A DNA stretch of 64,000 bases. It comes from Cyclina sinensis. Taxonomy: Eukaryota > Mollusca > Bivalvia > Venerida > Veneridae. Positions 1 to 12,268 of this stretch are shown here, piece by piece. The stretch is taken from NCBI GenBank assembly GCA_012932295.1, contig JAAONU010000002.1, positions 24,087,770 to 24,151,769 of the forward strand, read 5' to 3'. The notes under the pieces were generated by a model. That model had not been told where the DNA came from. It searched no databases and saw only the letters and a list, made by a program, of their open reading frames with translations. How positions within the stretch are numbered: the stretch's first letter is position 1; each line of letters starts with the position of its first letter. The position numbers were made by a program, and so were the translations under genes.

Positions 1-1005
1 GTTCAAATTATGCCCCTATGGTCAATTTTGGCTCCACCCCGGGGTCATTGGTTTTACATAGGCTTATATAGTGAAAACTTTGAAAATTTTCTTGTAGAAG
101 GAGAGGTAACATTTCCACTCCAAATAATCTGGAAATTTATCAGAAAGGTTGTTTGTATGACTTCTAGCTCAAGTTCGAATATGGGTCATTCTGGTTCAAA
201 AACTAGGTCACATAGCCCAAAAATAGAAAACCTTGTTAACACTCTAGCGCTTACATTTTCAGTTCAAATATCCTGGAAATTTGTCAGAAAAATTGTATTG
301 ATGATTGCTAGGCCAAGTATGAATATGGGTCGTCCGGGGTTAAAAACTAGGTCACAGAGCCCAAATATGGAAAAAACTTGTTAACACTCTAGAGGTAACA
401 CTTTCAGTCCAAATAACCTTGAAATTTGTCAGAAAGATTGTATTGATGACTTCTAGGTCAAATATGAATATAGGTCATCTGGGGTCAAAAACTAGGTCAC
501 AGACCCCAAATATGGAAAAACCTTGTTAACACTCTAAAAGGTAACATTTTCAGTCCAAATAACCTTGAAATTTGTCAGAAAGATTGTTTTAATGATTTCT
601 AGCTCAGTTTTGAATATCGGCCATCTGGAGTCAAAAACTAGGTCACAGATCCAAAATATCGAAAAACTTTGTAAATGCTCTTGAGGCTACATTTTCAGTC
701 CAAATGTCCTGGAAATTTGTCAGAAAGGTTGTTTTGATAATTTTGATAATTTGTAGCTCAGGTTTGGATATGGGTCATCTGGGGTCAAAAACTAGGTCAC
801 AAAGCCCAAATATCGAAAAACCTTGTTAATACTCTAGAGACTACATTTTCAGCCCAAATAACCTGGAAATTTGTCTGAACGATTGTTTCAATAATTTCTA
901 GGTCAAGTTCGAATATGGGGTCAATTAACCAGGTCCATAGCAACTTTGTTAAAAGCAGTCATATTCAGGTGAGCGATACAGGGACATGATGGCCCTCTTG
1001 TTTTT
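1..1005 (+). repeat. GCTCACCTGAG-family dispersed repeat, 3' part
   Basis: The 3' portion of a dispersed element that begins before the window. It is built of about six diverged tandem units of roughly 150 bp, each with phrases such as 'aactaggtcacag', 'ccttgttaacactctag' and 'cattttcagtccaaat'. It closes with a sequence like 'attcaggtgagcgat', then an imperfect GGGACATGATGGCCCTCTTGTTT terminus. The same end occurs at about 33070, 48010, 48770, 56190 and 62390. The open reading frame across its first 380 bases is only low-complexity repeat. Confidence 0.8.
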
Positions 1006-3817
1006 TAAATCAGACAAGCGGTTATGGAGGTATGCCCATATGTGTTCATATTTGGACAAATTAAGGCCCATAACTGGAAAATGCCAACGATATGCTCAGC
1101 TAGGCTTGGTACCGATACATCATATCAAATTCCATTGAAATCCAAAAGGCAGATACGGAGGAAAGCGCAGACAAACTTTGTAACGTACAGACAGACGGAC
1201 GGAAAGTACCAAAACTGATTTGGTGGTGTCTAGAGAATCATGTACTGCGAATGGCATTTATTGCGGTATCAAATGCTTGGTTGCTGCCATTGTACCAAAT
1301 AATAATGAATACATTTTAATTACATATATCTGCGTTTTGGCGTTGAGTTATTCTGAATACTGATTTTTCACACCTATTTGGATTGGATTGTCGTAATTAA
1401 TTTAATTTTGACCAAATTAACGAAAAGCATTCATGTTTTTCCACATTTAGTTAATAACTGCCAAAAGCCCTCTGTGAGTCATTCAAGCGATGAGTACTGA
1501 ATTTGAATCATAGTTTGTGTTCAGCTCTCATAACAGTGATGTTGATAGCTGTTCATTTGTTTGACATCGTGTTACTCTGTTTTTACGTGTTATTATAGGA
1601 GCCAGACATTTTTTTTCAGCATAAGATAATATCTCTGTACATTCTACATTGGGCTATCTCCGGCTTGGGCCGTCCTGACTTCATACTTGCAACTTTATTT
1701 GTTATACTTTTAACAAATCTTCTGAAATCGATAATGAATGATACTGGTCATTTTTACATCTGCATTTTATTTGATATTTTAGTGTCAAGGAATCCAATTC
1801 ATTAATGTTCATTCCAATTTATAAGTAAGTAGGTAAAGCAATTAATCGTCGCGACATTTTGTTATCGTTTTGATAAAATCTGTTGATATAACTTTTAAAT
1901 TTTTTATATAGGTATTTTTTATGAATGTACGAAATTAAACAATTTTTATGTCTTGTATAATTCCGTGATTTTTTTGTGGTTTGTGTTAGTTCTACATCAA
2001 AATTTATTTTGGGTATACTTTATAATATGTATAATCAATCATTACAGTTTTTTCATTTACAGTAAGGGTTTTAGCGACAAAGTGCGGTGCTTTTATCAGC
2101 ACAGCCACACATCTTGTAAAGGACTGCATTCATTCATTTCATGTTATTGAATAGGGTCTCAAAACACAAACTGTTCGCCTTTAATGATACTTCAGACAGC
2201 AAGATAAAAAATGTCACATATGAGTATATTTGTTTGCAAATTAAGGCCCTTTGTGAACTTAAAAATTTGTGTTTAGCTTTTGCATGAGTTATGTGCATAT
2301 ATATTTTTGCGCTATATTGCAATAACTGTTCTGTACTTACTTGAAAAGTGAAAGAAATGTTCAGAGGCATCAAAGAAGCAGGTTAAATAACTCCTGACTG
2401 ATTTTATTGCAAATTATGTTTTTTTGTTGTTGTTATTTTTTTTTTTTTTTTTGGGGGGGGGGGTTTGACAGGACATCAAAATAACAAGTTAGATAACTGT
2501 AGCTACATTTTGAAATATAAAAACTCATTTTTAACTATTACCCATTTTAAATAATTAACAACTTTGAACAACTTTTTTGAATAGTCGAACACCCTGTCTT
2601 ACAAACAGCTTTTGTAAATATTTTGTGTCATTGCTTGTTACTTTTTAAATAATTGCTTTGTAAATCTTTTGGTTAATTGCTTATAGGTTCTGCTGTTCAT
2701 TTGCCCTGTCCTTCTGAGGACATTGTGAGCAACTCATTTAATAGTACAAACCTACCACTGGTTAGCAATGATCCTGTAACTTAGTAATTGTTCCCAAAAT
2801 ATTTGGAGAGGTGATATAAATTTCTATGAAAACTGTAATTTTTCTTCCTTTTATATCCTCAAGGCTCACCTGCCATTAGGTATTTTAGCCATGCTAAAAT
2901 TATACTAATTTGGCTACAGAAATTATAATTTGGCTACAGGATATCTTGCTTTGTTTAGCTATTTTAATAAAATTTCCCATGAAATCAGAAAATCAAACAA
3001 ACTTACCTTAAAGAAATTTTCAACAAGTGTTAACTCCGTATCCTAATATACATTTATGACTTAGTCATTTTTATGCTTTGTAACACGAAGATATAGTGTA
3101 CCTGTCTATGTATATTAGGTTATTTCACATTAAAATTAAGATGATCACATTAGATTGCTTCAAACTGCTTGATAGTAACCTTTTTTACATCATTCTTTAT
3201 ATTGCAAATCCTATCTACAATAAATCCATCATTCAAAATATCTGAAATTAGACTATAGGTACTTCTGACATCTCATATTTCACTCATAAGCGATGTTTGT
3301 TTGATCGTTATTTTTTCATGAAACTCCAAGTGTTTCAAGTGCTTAGTAGTTGTTTAAATATTTGTTGTTTTTAAAATATTTCTGTATATGATCTTTATTC
3401 AAATATTTTTTTTTTTTTTAATAAATGCAATACTTTTAGTTTGTGTTTCTTCTTCTGTATTATGAACACCTTGGTGATCTATCTACAAATTCCTAATATC
3501 CAAACACTTGGTACTGTGCTCATATTCCCTACCCAAAATAGACTCCGATTTCTTAGTTAGTGAATTCCCAATCAAAGTGGACCTAACATGTTGTTGTTCT
3601 GTTGTATGGACTTTCCGTCTGTCGTTCTCAGTATTGCAATACTACTGTCTAACCACGTTTACAAGTCCATTACTTCTAGAAGTGTGTACAAATAGTACAA
3701 ATTAAGTTAACAAACTACTGATATATCTGCCTTATGTCAAAACAGCTAATTCAAAATATTTGCATGCAGCTCTGTTCGTCGGTCCGCTGTGATACTTTTG
3801 TATCACTGTTTTTCCTT
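1006..3817. other. intergenic, no gene seen
   Basis: AT-rich sequence with only short random reading frames. The one striking tract is a poly-T run passing directly into a poly-G run (about 2438-2463). I see no splice-bounded exon with a recognisable protein. Confidence 0.6.
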
Positions 3818-4852
3818 GTATTTTAGTGTATACGATAAGTTATTTACCTTGTCACGATTTATCTTCATTATGCAAGTTGTACTATCATTACTTTAATAGA
3901 TCAGTAACTGCACGTTTGTACATATCTCATCTATGCAATTACGAACATTTCGGTTAATAAACTAGATTTTACCTCAACCAGTGTACAGATTTTCTACCTG
4001 TATGTTTTTTGTCGCGTTGCATTCCCTTCTCACCATGTGTTAATGTATAATTAGGACATGATCAAGGAAACAATTTAACCTTGATAGCTTTTTGTTGCAA
4101 ATTTGATTTGATCGAAATCTGTTATGCATAACATATTTACTACATTTGAATATGTTAAAAGACCAAAAGTGTAGTTACCCATTTGAAGGGTGAAGGCATA
4201 AAACGTCGAACTCCTGATGCAGAGGTCATTGCTTTCAGTTCCACCAAAGTTGAGCGTCTTAAGTGACAGACAGACAGACATATACTTTAATTTTCCCATG
4301 TATAACTTACATAAATAAGGTAAATCATTTTCACTTCACGAACATGTCTAGTCTATAAGGCTAGGGTAAGTTACACAAAAATGACAGAAAAAAAGAAAAC
4401 TAAAAATAAGAAAACAAAAAAGTATTACATATGTGAAAAAGAAAAAAAGGAGAAAAGACAAGAAATAATAAACTCAGTTTCTTATTGTATTGTATGAGGG
4501 ATCAGCATGGTTAGCAATAAATTCATTCTTAGTCAAGGTGACTTACATAACTACTGACAGTTAAATCAAATAAAATCAACCAAAATTTTTTTACTTGTTC
4601 ACTGTTAAGCAATTTTTATTCATAAACATGTTTTATTTTTCCGGAAAACAAACGTTAAAACAATTGTACATTGAATTATTTGCACTGTTTCCTCTAGCCT
4701 ACTTTTTTTTATAGTTTTCTATAAATCTAACTACTAATTTTATTCGATTGAAATTGTCATTTAAATTGTTTAATCTAAATGAATTTATATAAATTTTTGA
4801 TAGATAAACCGATGGTTTTACGAAGAGGTACGGTATACATAGGTTGCTGCTA

Positions 4853-5465
4853 CTTCAAGCACGGAGGAACCGTTTAGCAACTGCAAGCCAGATTGTGGAG
4901 ACTTTCTCAATGCAATTGTTTTAGTGAACTTCTGCTTTCCAGACTATCCGGTCCAGGCTACACGAGAGAAGTCTTCTGGAAAACAATGTTGAACCATCTC
5001 AAGGAATGATACGAGTGTGAAATGGAAATTGATGGCCGAACCAGACCACAAGTGTACATCAGGCATCTTTCCCGATATTGCCCTGACATAACAGATAGGC
5101 ATGCTAGGATTGAAGAAACAATGGGATACTTTTCATTCAGCAAACACAGCGGAACAGAACAGTATTGCGGGGGCTCGGGGACGGACCGGTGTGCCATCAG
5201 CTTTGATAGACACACCGATTTACATGTCTGTGATCGTAGCACTATGGCTGGTCAGCTGTAGAGGAAAAATATCTTGGATGCCTGAGTACTTCCTTTCGCC
5301 GATGCAGTCGGCGACAGCTTCGTCCACATGGACGAAAACACCCGTCCGTACACTGCCAGGGAGTACTAGTATCCTATGTATTGAGTGACTAAATCGCTCT
5401 CTGGACTTAAACCCGATCGAGAGCCTTTGGAATGATCTACATAGAGCAAGTTTAGCTCGATAAGT
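4853..5465 (+). pseudogene. decayed Tc1/mariner (IS630-type) transposase
   Basis: Fragments of a Tc1-like DDE transposase appear in shifting frames on the + strand. An N-terminal helix-turn-helix-like piece reads LQARRNRLATASQIVETF. A catalytic-core piece reads FVHMDENTRPYTAREY (about 5326-5370, compare the family's DNARPHTA). The terminal signature reads SLDLNPIESLWNDL (about 5398-5440, compare SPDLNPIEHLW). Stops and frameshifts separate these pieces, so no active enzyme is possible. Copy B of the duplication keeps only the part matching the SLDLNPIE region (about 11378-11460), so insertion came before the duplication. Exact element ends were not found. Confidence 0.75.
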
Positions 5466-5912
5466 TAAGCTAAGAACCATACAGGATCTTGGTGCCATGC
5501 TTGTCCAAGAATAGGACAGTGTGACTCAAAGGGGTATCTAGAACATGATTTCGGTACGACAAGGCGCTTCCATGTTGTAATTGATGACCATGGGCCACAT
5601 ACAATATATTAAACAAAGGATAAATTGTCTTATCATACACTATGTATTTTGATAAAATTTTGAAAATGACCACCAGTGGATTAAATCAAAGTTGTCATTT
5701 TGTCCACTATGTTAAAAATTCTTCGAACAACAACAAACTGATAAAACCAAGCTATTTTATAACACTAAAACTTAATATGCGTATGTCCTTGAAATACTCC
5801 AGTATGGTTCACCAACTTTACAAGACGAGTTTATACAATTTTTTTTATCTAAGTGTTTTCACGCATTGAATTGCGCATCCGATGTAATATTATTTTATCA
5901 GAGACGTTCAGG

Positions 5913-6401
5913 ATGGAATCTGTGAGTTGCCTTGTCTTTTTTAGTGCTGTTTTACTACTTGTATGGATTTTTCGACATAGATGGATAGTTCGGCCTTATA
6001 AAGCGTACAGTGCCTGGATGATAAATAGAATAATAGAGTCGATTAACGAAGGATTGCGGGACGAAAAGGCAAGAATATTTCAGTACGTGAATCAGTATCA
6101 GAAACAAATGAACAGAGATGTCACTGTGCTAGAGATTGGTTCTGGATCAGTTTCAAATCTGGCTTTCCTTCCAAAGAACTCGAAGGTAGTTTGCGTAGAA
6201 CCAAACCCATTCTTTAACGATTACGCAAACAGAAATATAAAGAAAGAAGAAAACACGGTGTCTATTGAAACAGTTCAAGGGTATGCGGAGGACATGCCTT
6301 TTGAAAGTGAAACATTCGACGTTGTGGTCAGTACATTGGTGTTGTGCAGTGTTCAAGATATGAAGAAATGCCTAACCGAAATAAAAAGAGTTTTAAAACC
6401 G
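5913..6401 (+). CDS. METTL7-like copy A, exon 1
   Basis: 163 codons, from the start codon to KP, ending at donor g|gtatgt. It encodes the N-terminal membrane anchor and the SAM-binding half of the Rossmann fold. Its last ~205 nt differ from copy B at only about five sites, while the first ~290 nt differ at roughly 11% of sites. Confidence 0.93.
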
Positions 6402-9400
6402 GTATGTGCAGAATGTTTGACTTCTTTTCTATATTTTCATTAGTTTTCTCAGGGGAAGAATGAGTACTGAAAATTCACGAAATCCGACCTGTCTTACAGA
6501 TGTTTAACAGCTTATCCTCATAAACGCAAGCATATATTTACGATAACTGTCCAACAGTTTTACTGTACATATCAACATATAGCATAAAAATGAAAATGTT
6601 TATACATATAGAAATTCTAGTTTTAATTGTGAAGAAGTTACTGTCTAATTTTTGTTACAGAAACAGATCATTTTATAAAATTTTACACACTTTTATCAGT
6701 AAAACATTTACCCCGTTAGTCACAGGATAGATACTTTATTATTGATTCTGAGGGGCGTTAATATCTAGTCTTTGTCAGTGGTAAATCTCGTCTGACAGAA
6801 AGGGCATGGGTTCGAAGCCTTGTTAATTCATTTTTTTTCGGTTTAATGGTACCTAGAGGCATAATGTTATGTTGTTTTCTATAGTGATATTCTACCAACT
6901 TCTCTTTATTTTATAGAAAAAAAAAAAGATTTAAGCTAAATTCTGTGAGTCAGTCGCTTTAAACGTAATTCAACAGAACTTTGATTCTGTCAGAAAATAA
7001 AACTTATATTGTAGGCACTCAGGCAAGCATCTTTGTTTAGGTGGCAAAGGTTTATAGGCCACAGGTACGCTATAACTAGGTTTTAAGGTTGCCAAATTTC
7101 TGTGTTGGGCCACAAAACAACCATTTTAAAGTGAAAGGCAATGCTGAGGAATAATGATAATATAAGAAAAAAAACATAAGATAAATGACCAGTTCGCGCT
7201 GAAAGAGCGAAAAAGTAATGACATTTAAAGCTTTATAACAAAAAATAAATTGCAGATTTTTCGATATTGAAAAAGTGTGTTTTTCCCGACATTTGAAAAA
7301 AAAACTAATTGAATACAGGCGCGTGACGTAAGATTTGCACTTCCGGGAAAAAAAAATCTGAAATTATAATAGAATTCTTATAACTGATTTGACAAATTGG
7401 ATATAAATGAACCTGATTGACTTCTTGCGTATGATTTATTTTTTCATTACAACTGAACATCTATTTCAGCACCAAGAAATGTTTGAAATAGAGAAAAAAT
7501 ATTAAAAGAACGTATAATGCAAATCAATATAAAAAGCCCGGACACTCTGTTTAAAAAAACAAAACAAAAACAGAAATACTGTTTTTGATATTTTTATCAT
7601 ATTTAAAAGTGAAGTGGTTTTTTTGTACTCATTAAACATAAACTTAAATTTACTATTTAATTGCATGGAAGTAAATAACTTAAGTAAAGATCACTAATGG
7701 AAGCAAATATTACGTAAAGTTTTCACGTGATACAGATCAAAAGTAATTCAGTCAATTTGTAAAATCAATCACGACAAAATTTTGCTAATTGTTTCAACTT
7801 TAACAGGACAAAATGAACAGAACAGATCATTTATTCACCCAGGCATTAACTTATACAACATGGGAATGTGTACATCATGTTACAAAATATTGCAATGCAT
7901 ACTTGTGTTCCGGGAACAACGAGAGATATTATATGCGAGATTAACTATTAACTATTAAAGGGGAGAACCATATTAACATTTCTTAAAATATACAGTCATG
8001 AATATATTAACATTTACTTTCATATGCGAGGACTCCCTAAATTTTATGTGCAAATGCTCATGATAATTTTATAATAATAGCTCTACTTTACAATACTGTA
8101 TATCTACGCCCCTGTATCGAGTGTAAACAAATCCAAACTCCGCGCACCGGTTACGCTACGATCAGTAACCACTGCCTTCACACGAATCACGTGATGATGG
8201 TCTTATCACATGATTGTGTCAAGATGGCGGATACGCCAAAGAAACCGTTGAAAATTGTTTCATCTGTGATAAACAGCGACACTATAATTTGAGCTCTGCT
8301 GTCAAGTCTGCCGATATGATTGACAAAATTTCATTTCTGTTAAAAAAGAACTTTAGTACAGTAGTGACTTGAATGATTTCTTTTTCAAAAGCGGTCATAT
8401 TGTTTTGAAATAAACGGTGCGATATTAACAATTATTCTCATAATTTTTTATGTTTCCGAAAGTAATTTTTATTTGAGTTCACATCTAACACCTTAGAGTC
8501 TTGAAACATCAGTAAAACCGTGTTTACTTTTTTAAAAAAAAATCAAAATTGAAAAAAATCATATCGTCAAAAATCTTGACGAAAATGTTGTTATGGCAGA
8601 GATCTAATCCTGTAAGGGGAGATCACTGCGTGGGAGATTGAAACAAATCATCAACCAGTCATAATTAGGTTACACACAACTAAATTAAATCCTACAGTAT
8701 TTCAATGTGACATCAAGTCCCAGTCTCACTTTACTATCTTCTGAAGATGCAACCTATGCCTATTTCTGGAAAGAATCAATCGTGAGAAACAATTTCATTC
8801 CGATTTTTTCTTAGCATGAGCAATCAACTTTTCGGTACATCGTCTCGAAGAGAATCACCTGAGTCACTTCGATATTTTTATTACAATCTGTCGAAATTTC
8901 CTGTTTATTTTAAAACGACAAAAAATAGTCAAGAATTGTCTGTCACACTTATGCCTAATCCGAATTTGTTCTTCAATATATGTGATGTTTTCAAGTTAAA
9001 TGATTTTCAGAACAACCTTTCCATTTTAGATCAATCAGACAGCTTTTTCATCTTATAGCTCCGCACAAATCCTGCACAAAATTGACTGGTTCTTGCCAAC
9101 ACTGATTTGGTGGTGTGTAACCATAACAGAGTGGACCAAAGCTTGCAGTCCGTGCAAATCATGTGGCAGGTGCATAAAACACAATGCGTGGTACAGTATT
9201 CAGTAGGCGCGGATGTGGTCCAGTCGTAACCCTCAGGACTGGCAAACCAGGGGTCCCGAGTTCGATCCCCCGCTCCTCCACTAACATTACTAATATTCTT
9301 TCGGACGTTAAACCGAGGTCCCATGCATCAGTGCTACACACTTAGCATGCCAAAGAACCAGGGGTGTCTCTGGAATGGGATGCTTTCTGTATCTTGCACT

Positions 9401-10046
9401 ACCCCAACAACATAAAATAACTAATCTCTTCAGGGGGCGTCAGTCATATGGTCAACCGGTACCGACGATAAATAAGCTCAAATAGATAGATAGATTCGTA
9501 TCTATTAGCGAGTAATTTTATAAATCTACTATCTGAAGTGCGTAACTGATGTCACAGCCTCACTCTCGCCAGTCTCGCGTAATTAGAAATCGTAATAATT
9601 GCAGCGTCCTGGTTCCTTCCATTGCGCAATAAATTTTTATGAAGAAATTCCCAGTTCTTTCTTAAACGGTTGATTTCGATGTAAAATTTGCCGTAATGCT
9701 ACTATATGAGAGATGTTGAATGAATGGTAACTGCTTACATACTTTCCATTCCTACTGCCACCTTTACGAACATCTGAATATATATACCTTTAAATGATTT
9801 TTTCAGGGTGGAAAGTTCGTATTCTTGGAGCACGTTGCATTCGAAGACAAATCCTCCTGGCGATATTTCTGCCAGGTTGTCATGAATCCAGTTCAACGAA
9901 TTATTTATGACAACTGCAATACATCACGTGACATAGGCACTTACATACAGACGGCGGGATTTTCTCACGTTGCTATTAAGACGTTTCTTCATGACCCTTT
10001 TCCTATTTGGGTTAGACCATGTATAAGTGGTGTCGCTACAAAATAA
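5913..10046 (+). CDS. METTL7/TMT1-like methyltransferase, copy A (2 exons: 5913-6401, 9807-10046)
   Basis: A complete two-exon gene of 242 aa, the usual size for METTL7A/METTL7B (now TMT1A/TMT1B). The start at 5913 opens a hydrophobic N-terminal anchor (SCLVFFSAVLLLVWIF, residues 5-20) followed by basic residues, as in the ER/lipid-droplet members. Class I SAM-methyltransferase motifs follow: motif I VLEIGSGSV (72-80), VVCVEPNPF (92-100), AEDMPF (125-130), FDVVVSTLVLCSV (135-147) and RVLKPGG across the splice junction. The intron is phase 0: KP then gtatgt, tttcag then GGKFVFLEH. The family methylates thiols or other small alkyl substrates; the substrate here is unknown. An ATG 20 codons upstream (5853) is in frame but precedes the anchor and is not conserved in copy B. 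Confidence 0.93.
6745..6835 (+). repeat. tRNA-like SINE head in intron, copy A
   Basis: A pol III promoter-like pair: an A-box-like 'tgtcagtggt' and a good B box 'gggttcgaagcc' about 40 bp downstream. The paralogous copy is at about 13018-13100, so insertion came before the segmental duplication. I could not define a tail or target-site duplication. Confidence 0.45.
8131..9115. repeat. copy-A-specific intron block containing a dispersed repeat
   Basis: Flanks 'gagtgtaaacaaat' and 'gtggaccaaagc' are nearly contiguous in copy B (about 15230-15275), so this ~1 kb is an insertion in A or a deletion in B. Its first part (about 8138-8645) runs from 'aaactccgcgcaccggtta' to 'gatcactgcgtgggagattg'. 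A short internally deleted inverted relative lies at about 36600-36675. It includes an E-box (cacgtg, near 8189) and a YY1-like 'aagatggcgg' (8221). An 80-codon reading frame at 8816-9058 has no recognisable similarity. Confidence 0.6.
9204..9495 (+). repeat. tRNA-derived SINE with Meta-like core, copy A
   Basis: The head is tRNA-like (gcggatgtggtccagtcgta, B box 'gagttcgatcccccgctcc'). A central domain 'acgttaaaccgaggtccca' follows, then 'gaaccaggggtgtctctgg', and a (gata) simple tail ends at about 9495. This head-core-tail plan matches the metazoan/bivalve Meta-domain SINE group. The better-preserved paralogue is at 15340-15632, and a decayed third copy is at 32131-32375. Confidence 0.8.
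9807..10046 (+). CDS. METTL7-like copy A, exon 2
   Basis: 79 codons plus TAA, following acceptor tttcag. It opens GGKFVFLEHVAF and ends PIWVRPCISGVATK, which is the C-terminal half of the methyltransferase fold. It differs from copy B at only two residues (Y to C and A to D). Confidence 0.93.
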   Translation, partial: GGKFVFLEHVAFEDKSSWRYFCQVVMNPVQRIIYDNCNTSRDIGTYIQTAGFSHVAIKTFLHDPFPIWVRPCISGVATK

Positions 10047-10597
10047 AAAACGAGATTCTTATATTCTCATGTAATTCACTGACCATTGCTCTTTGAAAAA
10101 GCAAACAATTGTTGTAGCTGATGGTTAATGTTTAATTGTATTACATATAATATTTAACTATATTGCTTGAAATGTTTCCCTTTTATAAAGTAATATGTCA
10201 TCAACAATATTCATAATATCAATATTCCTCGAACCTTATGAGTGTGTTACTTCTTATAATATTTTCAGTATTTGAGCGTTTGTAAAGTGACCTCCTCTAT
10301 CATAAACATTTGTTTGAAGTTGCCTTTTATCATCCAAGAGTTTATTTTAGGCTTTTATCTGTCTTAAACATAATTTTCTGCTGCATGTAATTTCTTTCAA
10401 TCAGTTTTGTATGTTTACACCTTAATTATTACTTAATTATTATAGATAATCAAATTTTAGTTTTGTCATATGCAGTAGTGCTTTATAATCATATTTTTGT
10501 AAGTAAACCTTATATTGTTTACTGCTGAAGTGAAAGACATTTGAGTGATTTCTCACATTTGATAAATTGTATCTCCAGTGTCATCATACCAACAATT

Positions 10598-10956
10598 TAA
10601 CTTCAAGGTCAATGTGACATTTACATGGAACAGCAAAAAATCGATTTATTTTGTAATATAATGAGTGGTGTTTTTTTAATCATTCTGTTTCTGGACAAAA
10701 TACTATTTCAGTTCTTTTCACATTTTTTTCTTTTTATGCAACGTATGACATTTTTTAACTAGAGACACAGAAAATATCGTTGGCTCCAACTTATAACATA
10801 GCGTCAAAGGAATTGTAAAGCATCCAGGAAGGATTGGTCAGAATAGAAATTTACGTAGTCGAGACATACTTTTTGACAAGTGTTCCTTTGATCCTCTTTT
10901 GATAAATAAGACTCCTGTCTCATATCATTGCACCTCAGTTTGAACTTTAATGGCTA
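10598..10956. other. spacer between tandem duplicates
   Basis: About 360 bp between the end of copy A homology and the start of copy B homology. No gene or repeat family was recognised. Confidence 0.55.
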
Positions 10957-11782
10957 ATGTTTTATTTCAGTGTATAAGGTAGTTTATTTGCCTTCACGAT
11001 TTAACTTGATTATGCCAGTTATACTGTCACTAGATAAGTAAATGCACGTTTGTACAGATGTCATCTATGCAGATTACGATATATATTTATTTGTATGCAG
11101 AACATTTCGGTCGATAAACTAGATTTTACCTCAATCAGTGTACAACTTTTCTACCTGTATGTTTTTGTCGCGTTGCATTCCCTTCTCACCATGTAGTCAA
11201 CAAATAAGGACATGATCAAGGAAACACTTTAACCTTGATTGTTTTTTGTTGCAAATTTGATTTGATTGAAATCTGTTATGCTTAACATATTTGCTTCATT
11301 TTAATATGTTAAAAATGTTAGAAACAAAGTGTAGTAACCCATTTGGAGGGTAGTAGTAAAGACATAAAACGTAGGACTGAATCGCTCTTCGAACTTAAAC
11401 CTGATCGAGAACCTTTTTAATTATCTACATAGAGCAAGTTCAGCTCGATAAGTTAAGCTCAGAACCATACATCATACAATATGTATTTTGAGAAAATTTT
11501 TAAAATGACCAGCAGTGGATAAAATCAAAGTTTCAGTTTGCCAACTGTGTTAAAATTCTTCAAACAACAGCAAAGTGATAAACCAAGCTATCTTATAACA
11601 CTCAACCTCAAGTTGCGTATGTCCTTGAAATACTCCAGTTTGGTTCACCTACTTTACAAAACCCAGACAAGTTTATACAATTTTCTTATCTAAGCGTTTT
11701 TTCACGTACTGAGCGGCGAATCAGATGTTATACTATTTTATTAAGAACATCTGTTACATAAGGACTAAAGACGACGTTCAGG

Positions 11783-12268
11783 ATGGATTCTGTAAGTTGC
11801 CTTGTTTTCAGTGCTGTTTTACTAGTTCTATGGATTCTTCGACATAGATTGATAGTTCGACCTTATAAAGCGTACGTGGCATGGATACTAAATAGAATAA
11901 CAGAGTCGATTAAAGAAGGATTGAGGGACGAAAAGGCAAGAATATTTCAGTACGTGAATCAGTATCAGAAACAATTGAACAGAGATGTCACTGTGCTTGA
12001 GATTGGGTCTGGGTCAGTTAATAATCTGGCCTTCCTTCCACAGAACTCTAAGGTAATTTGCTTAGAACCAAACCCATTCTTTAACGATTACGCAAACAAA
12101 AATATAAAGAAAGAAGAAAACACGGTGTCTATTGAAACAGTTCAAGGATATGCGGAGGACATGCCTTTTGAAAGTGAAACATTCGACGTTGTGGTCAGTA
12201 CACTGGTTTTGTGCAGTGTTCAAGATATGAAGAAATGCCTAGCCGAAATAAAAAGAGTTTTAAAACCG
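11783..12268 (+). CDS. METTL7-like copy B, exon 1
   Basis: 162 codons from ATG to KP, ending at donor gtatgt. The upstream 'acgacgttcaggatgg' context of the ATG is shared with copy A (gacgttcaggatgg), which supports this start in both genes. Confidence 0.93.

Larger units (their letters stand above)
3818..10597 (+). repeat. segmental duplication copy A (METTL7-like locus)
   Basis: This block aligns collinearly with 10957-16767. Shared landmarks include the 'gcacgtttgtaca' region upstream, both methyltransferase exons, intron sequence such as 'ttccgggaacaacgagaga', a Meta-type SINE, and 3' flank ending 'gtgtcatcataccaaca'. Copy A has a longer Tc1-like relic upstream and an extra 1-kb intron block (about 8131-9115) missing from B. 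B has three MITEs missing from A. About 360 bp separate the copies. Confidence 0.9.

Noticed and set aside
10..384. 124-codon open frame on the + strand
   Set aside because: Lies wholly in ~150-bp tandem units of a dispersed repeat; its peptide is itself repetitive.
5022..5388. Overlapping 79-95-codon frames on both strands
   Set aside because: Shadows of the decayed Tc1-like transposase, whose signatures lie in other, broken frames.
5853..5912. Upstream in-frame ATG extending the copy A methyltransferase by 20 residues
   Set aside because: It would bury the N-terminal anchor, and copy B does not share it; the ATG at 5913 is conserved in both.
8816..9058. 80-codon frame in the copy-A-specific intron block
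   Set aside because: No recognisable similarity, low-complexity F/N/S composition, and no splice or promoter support.
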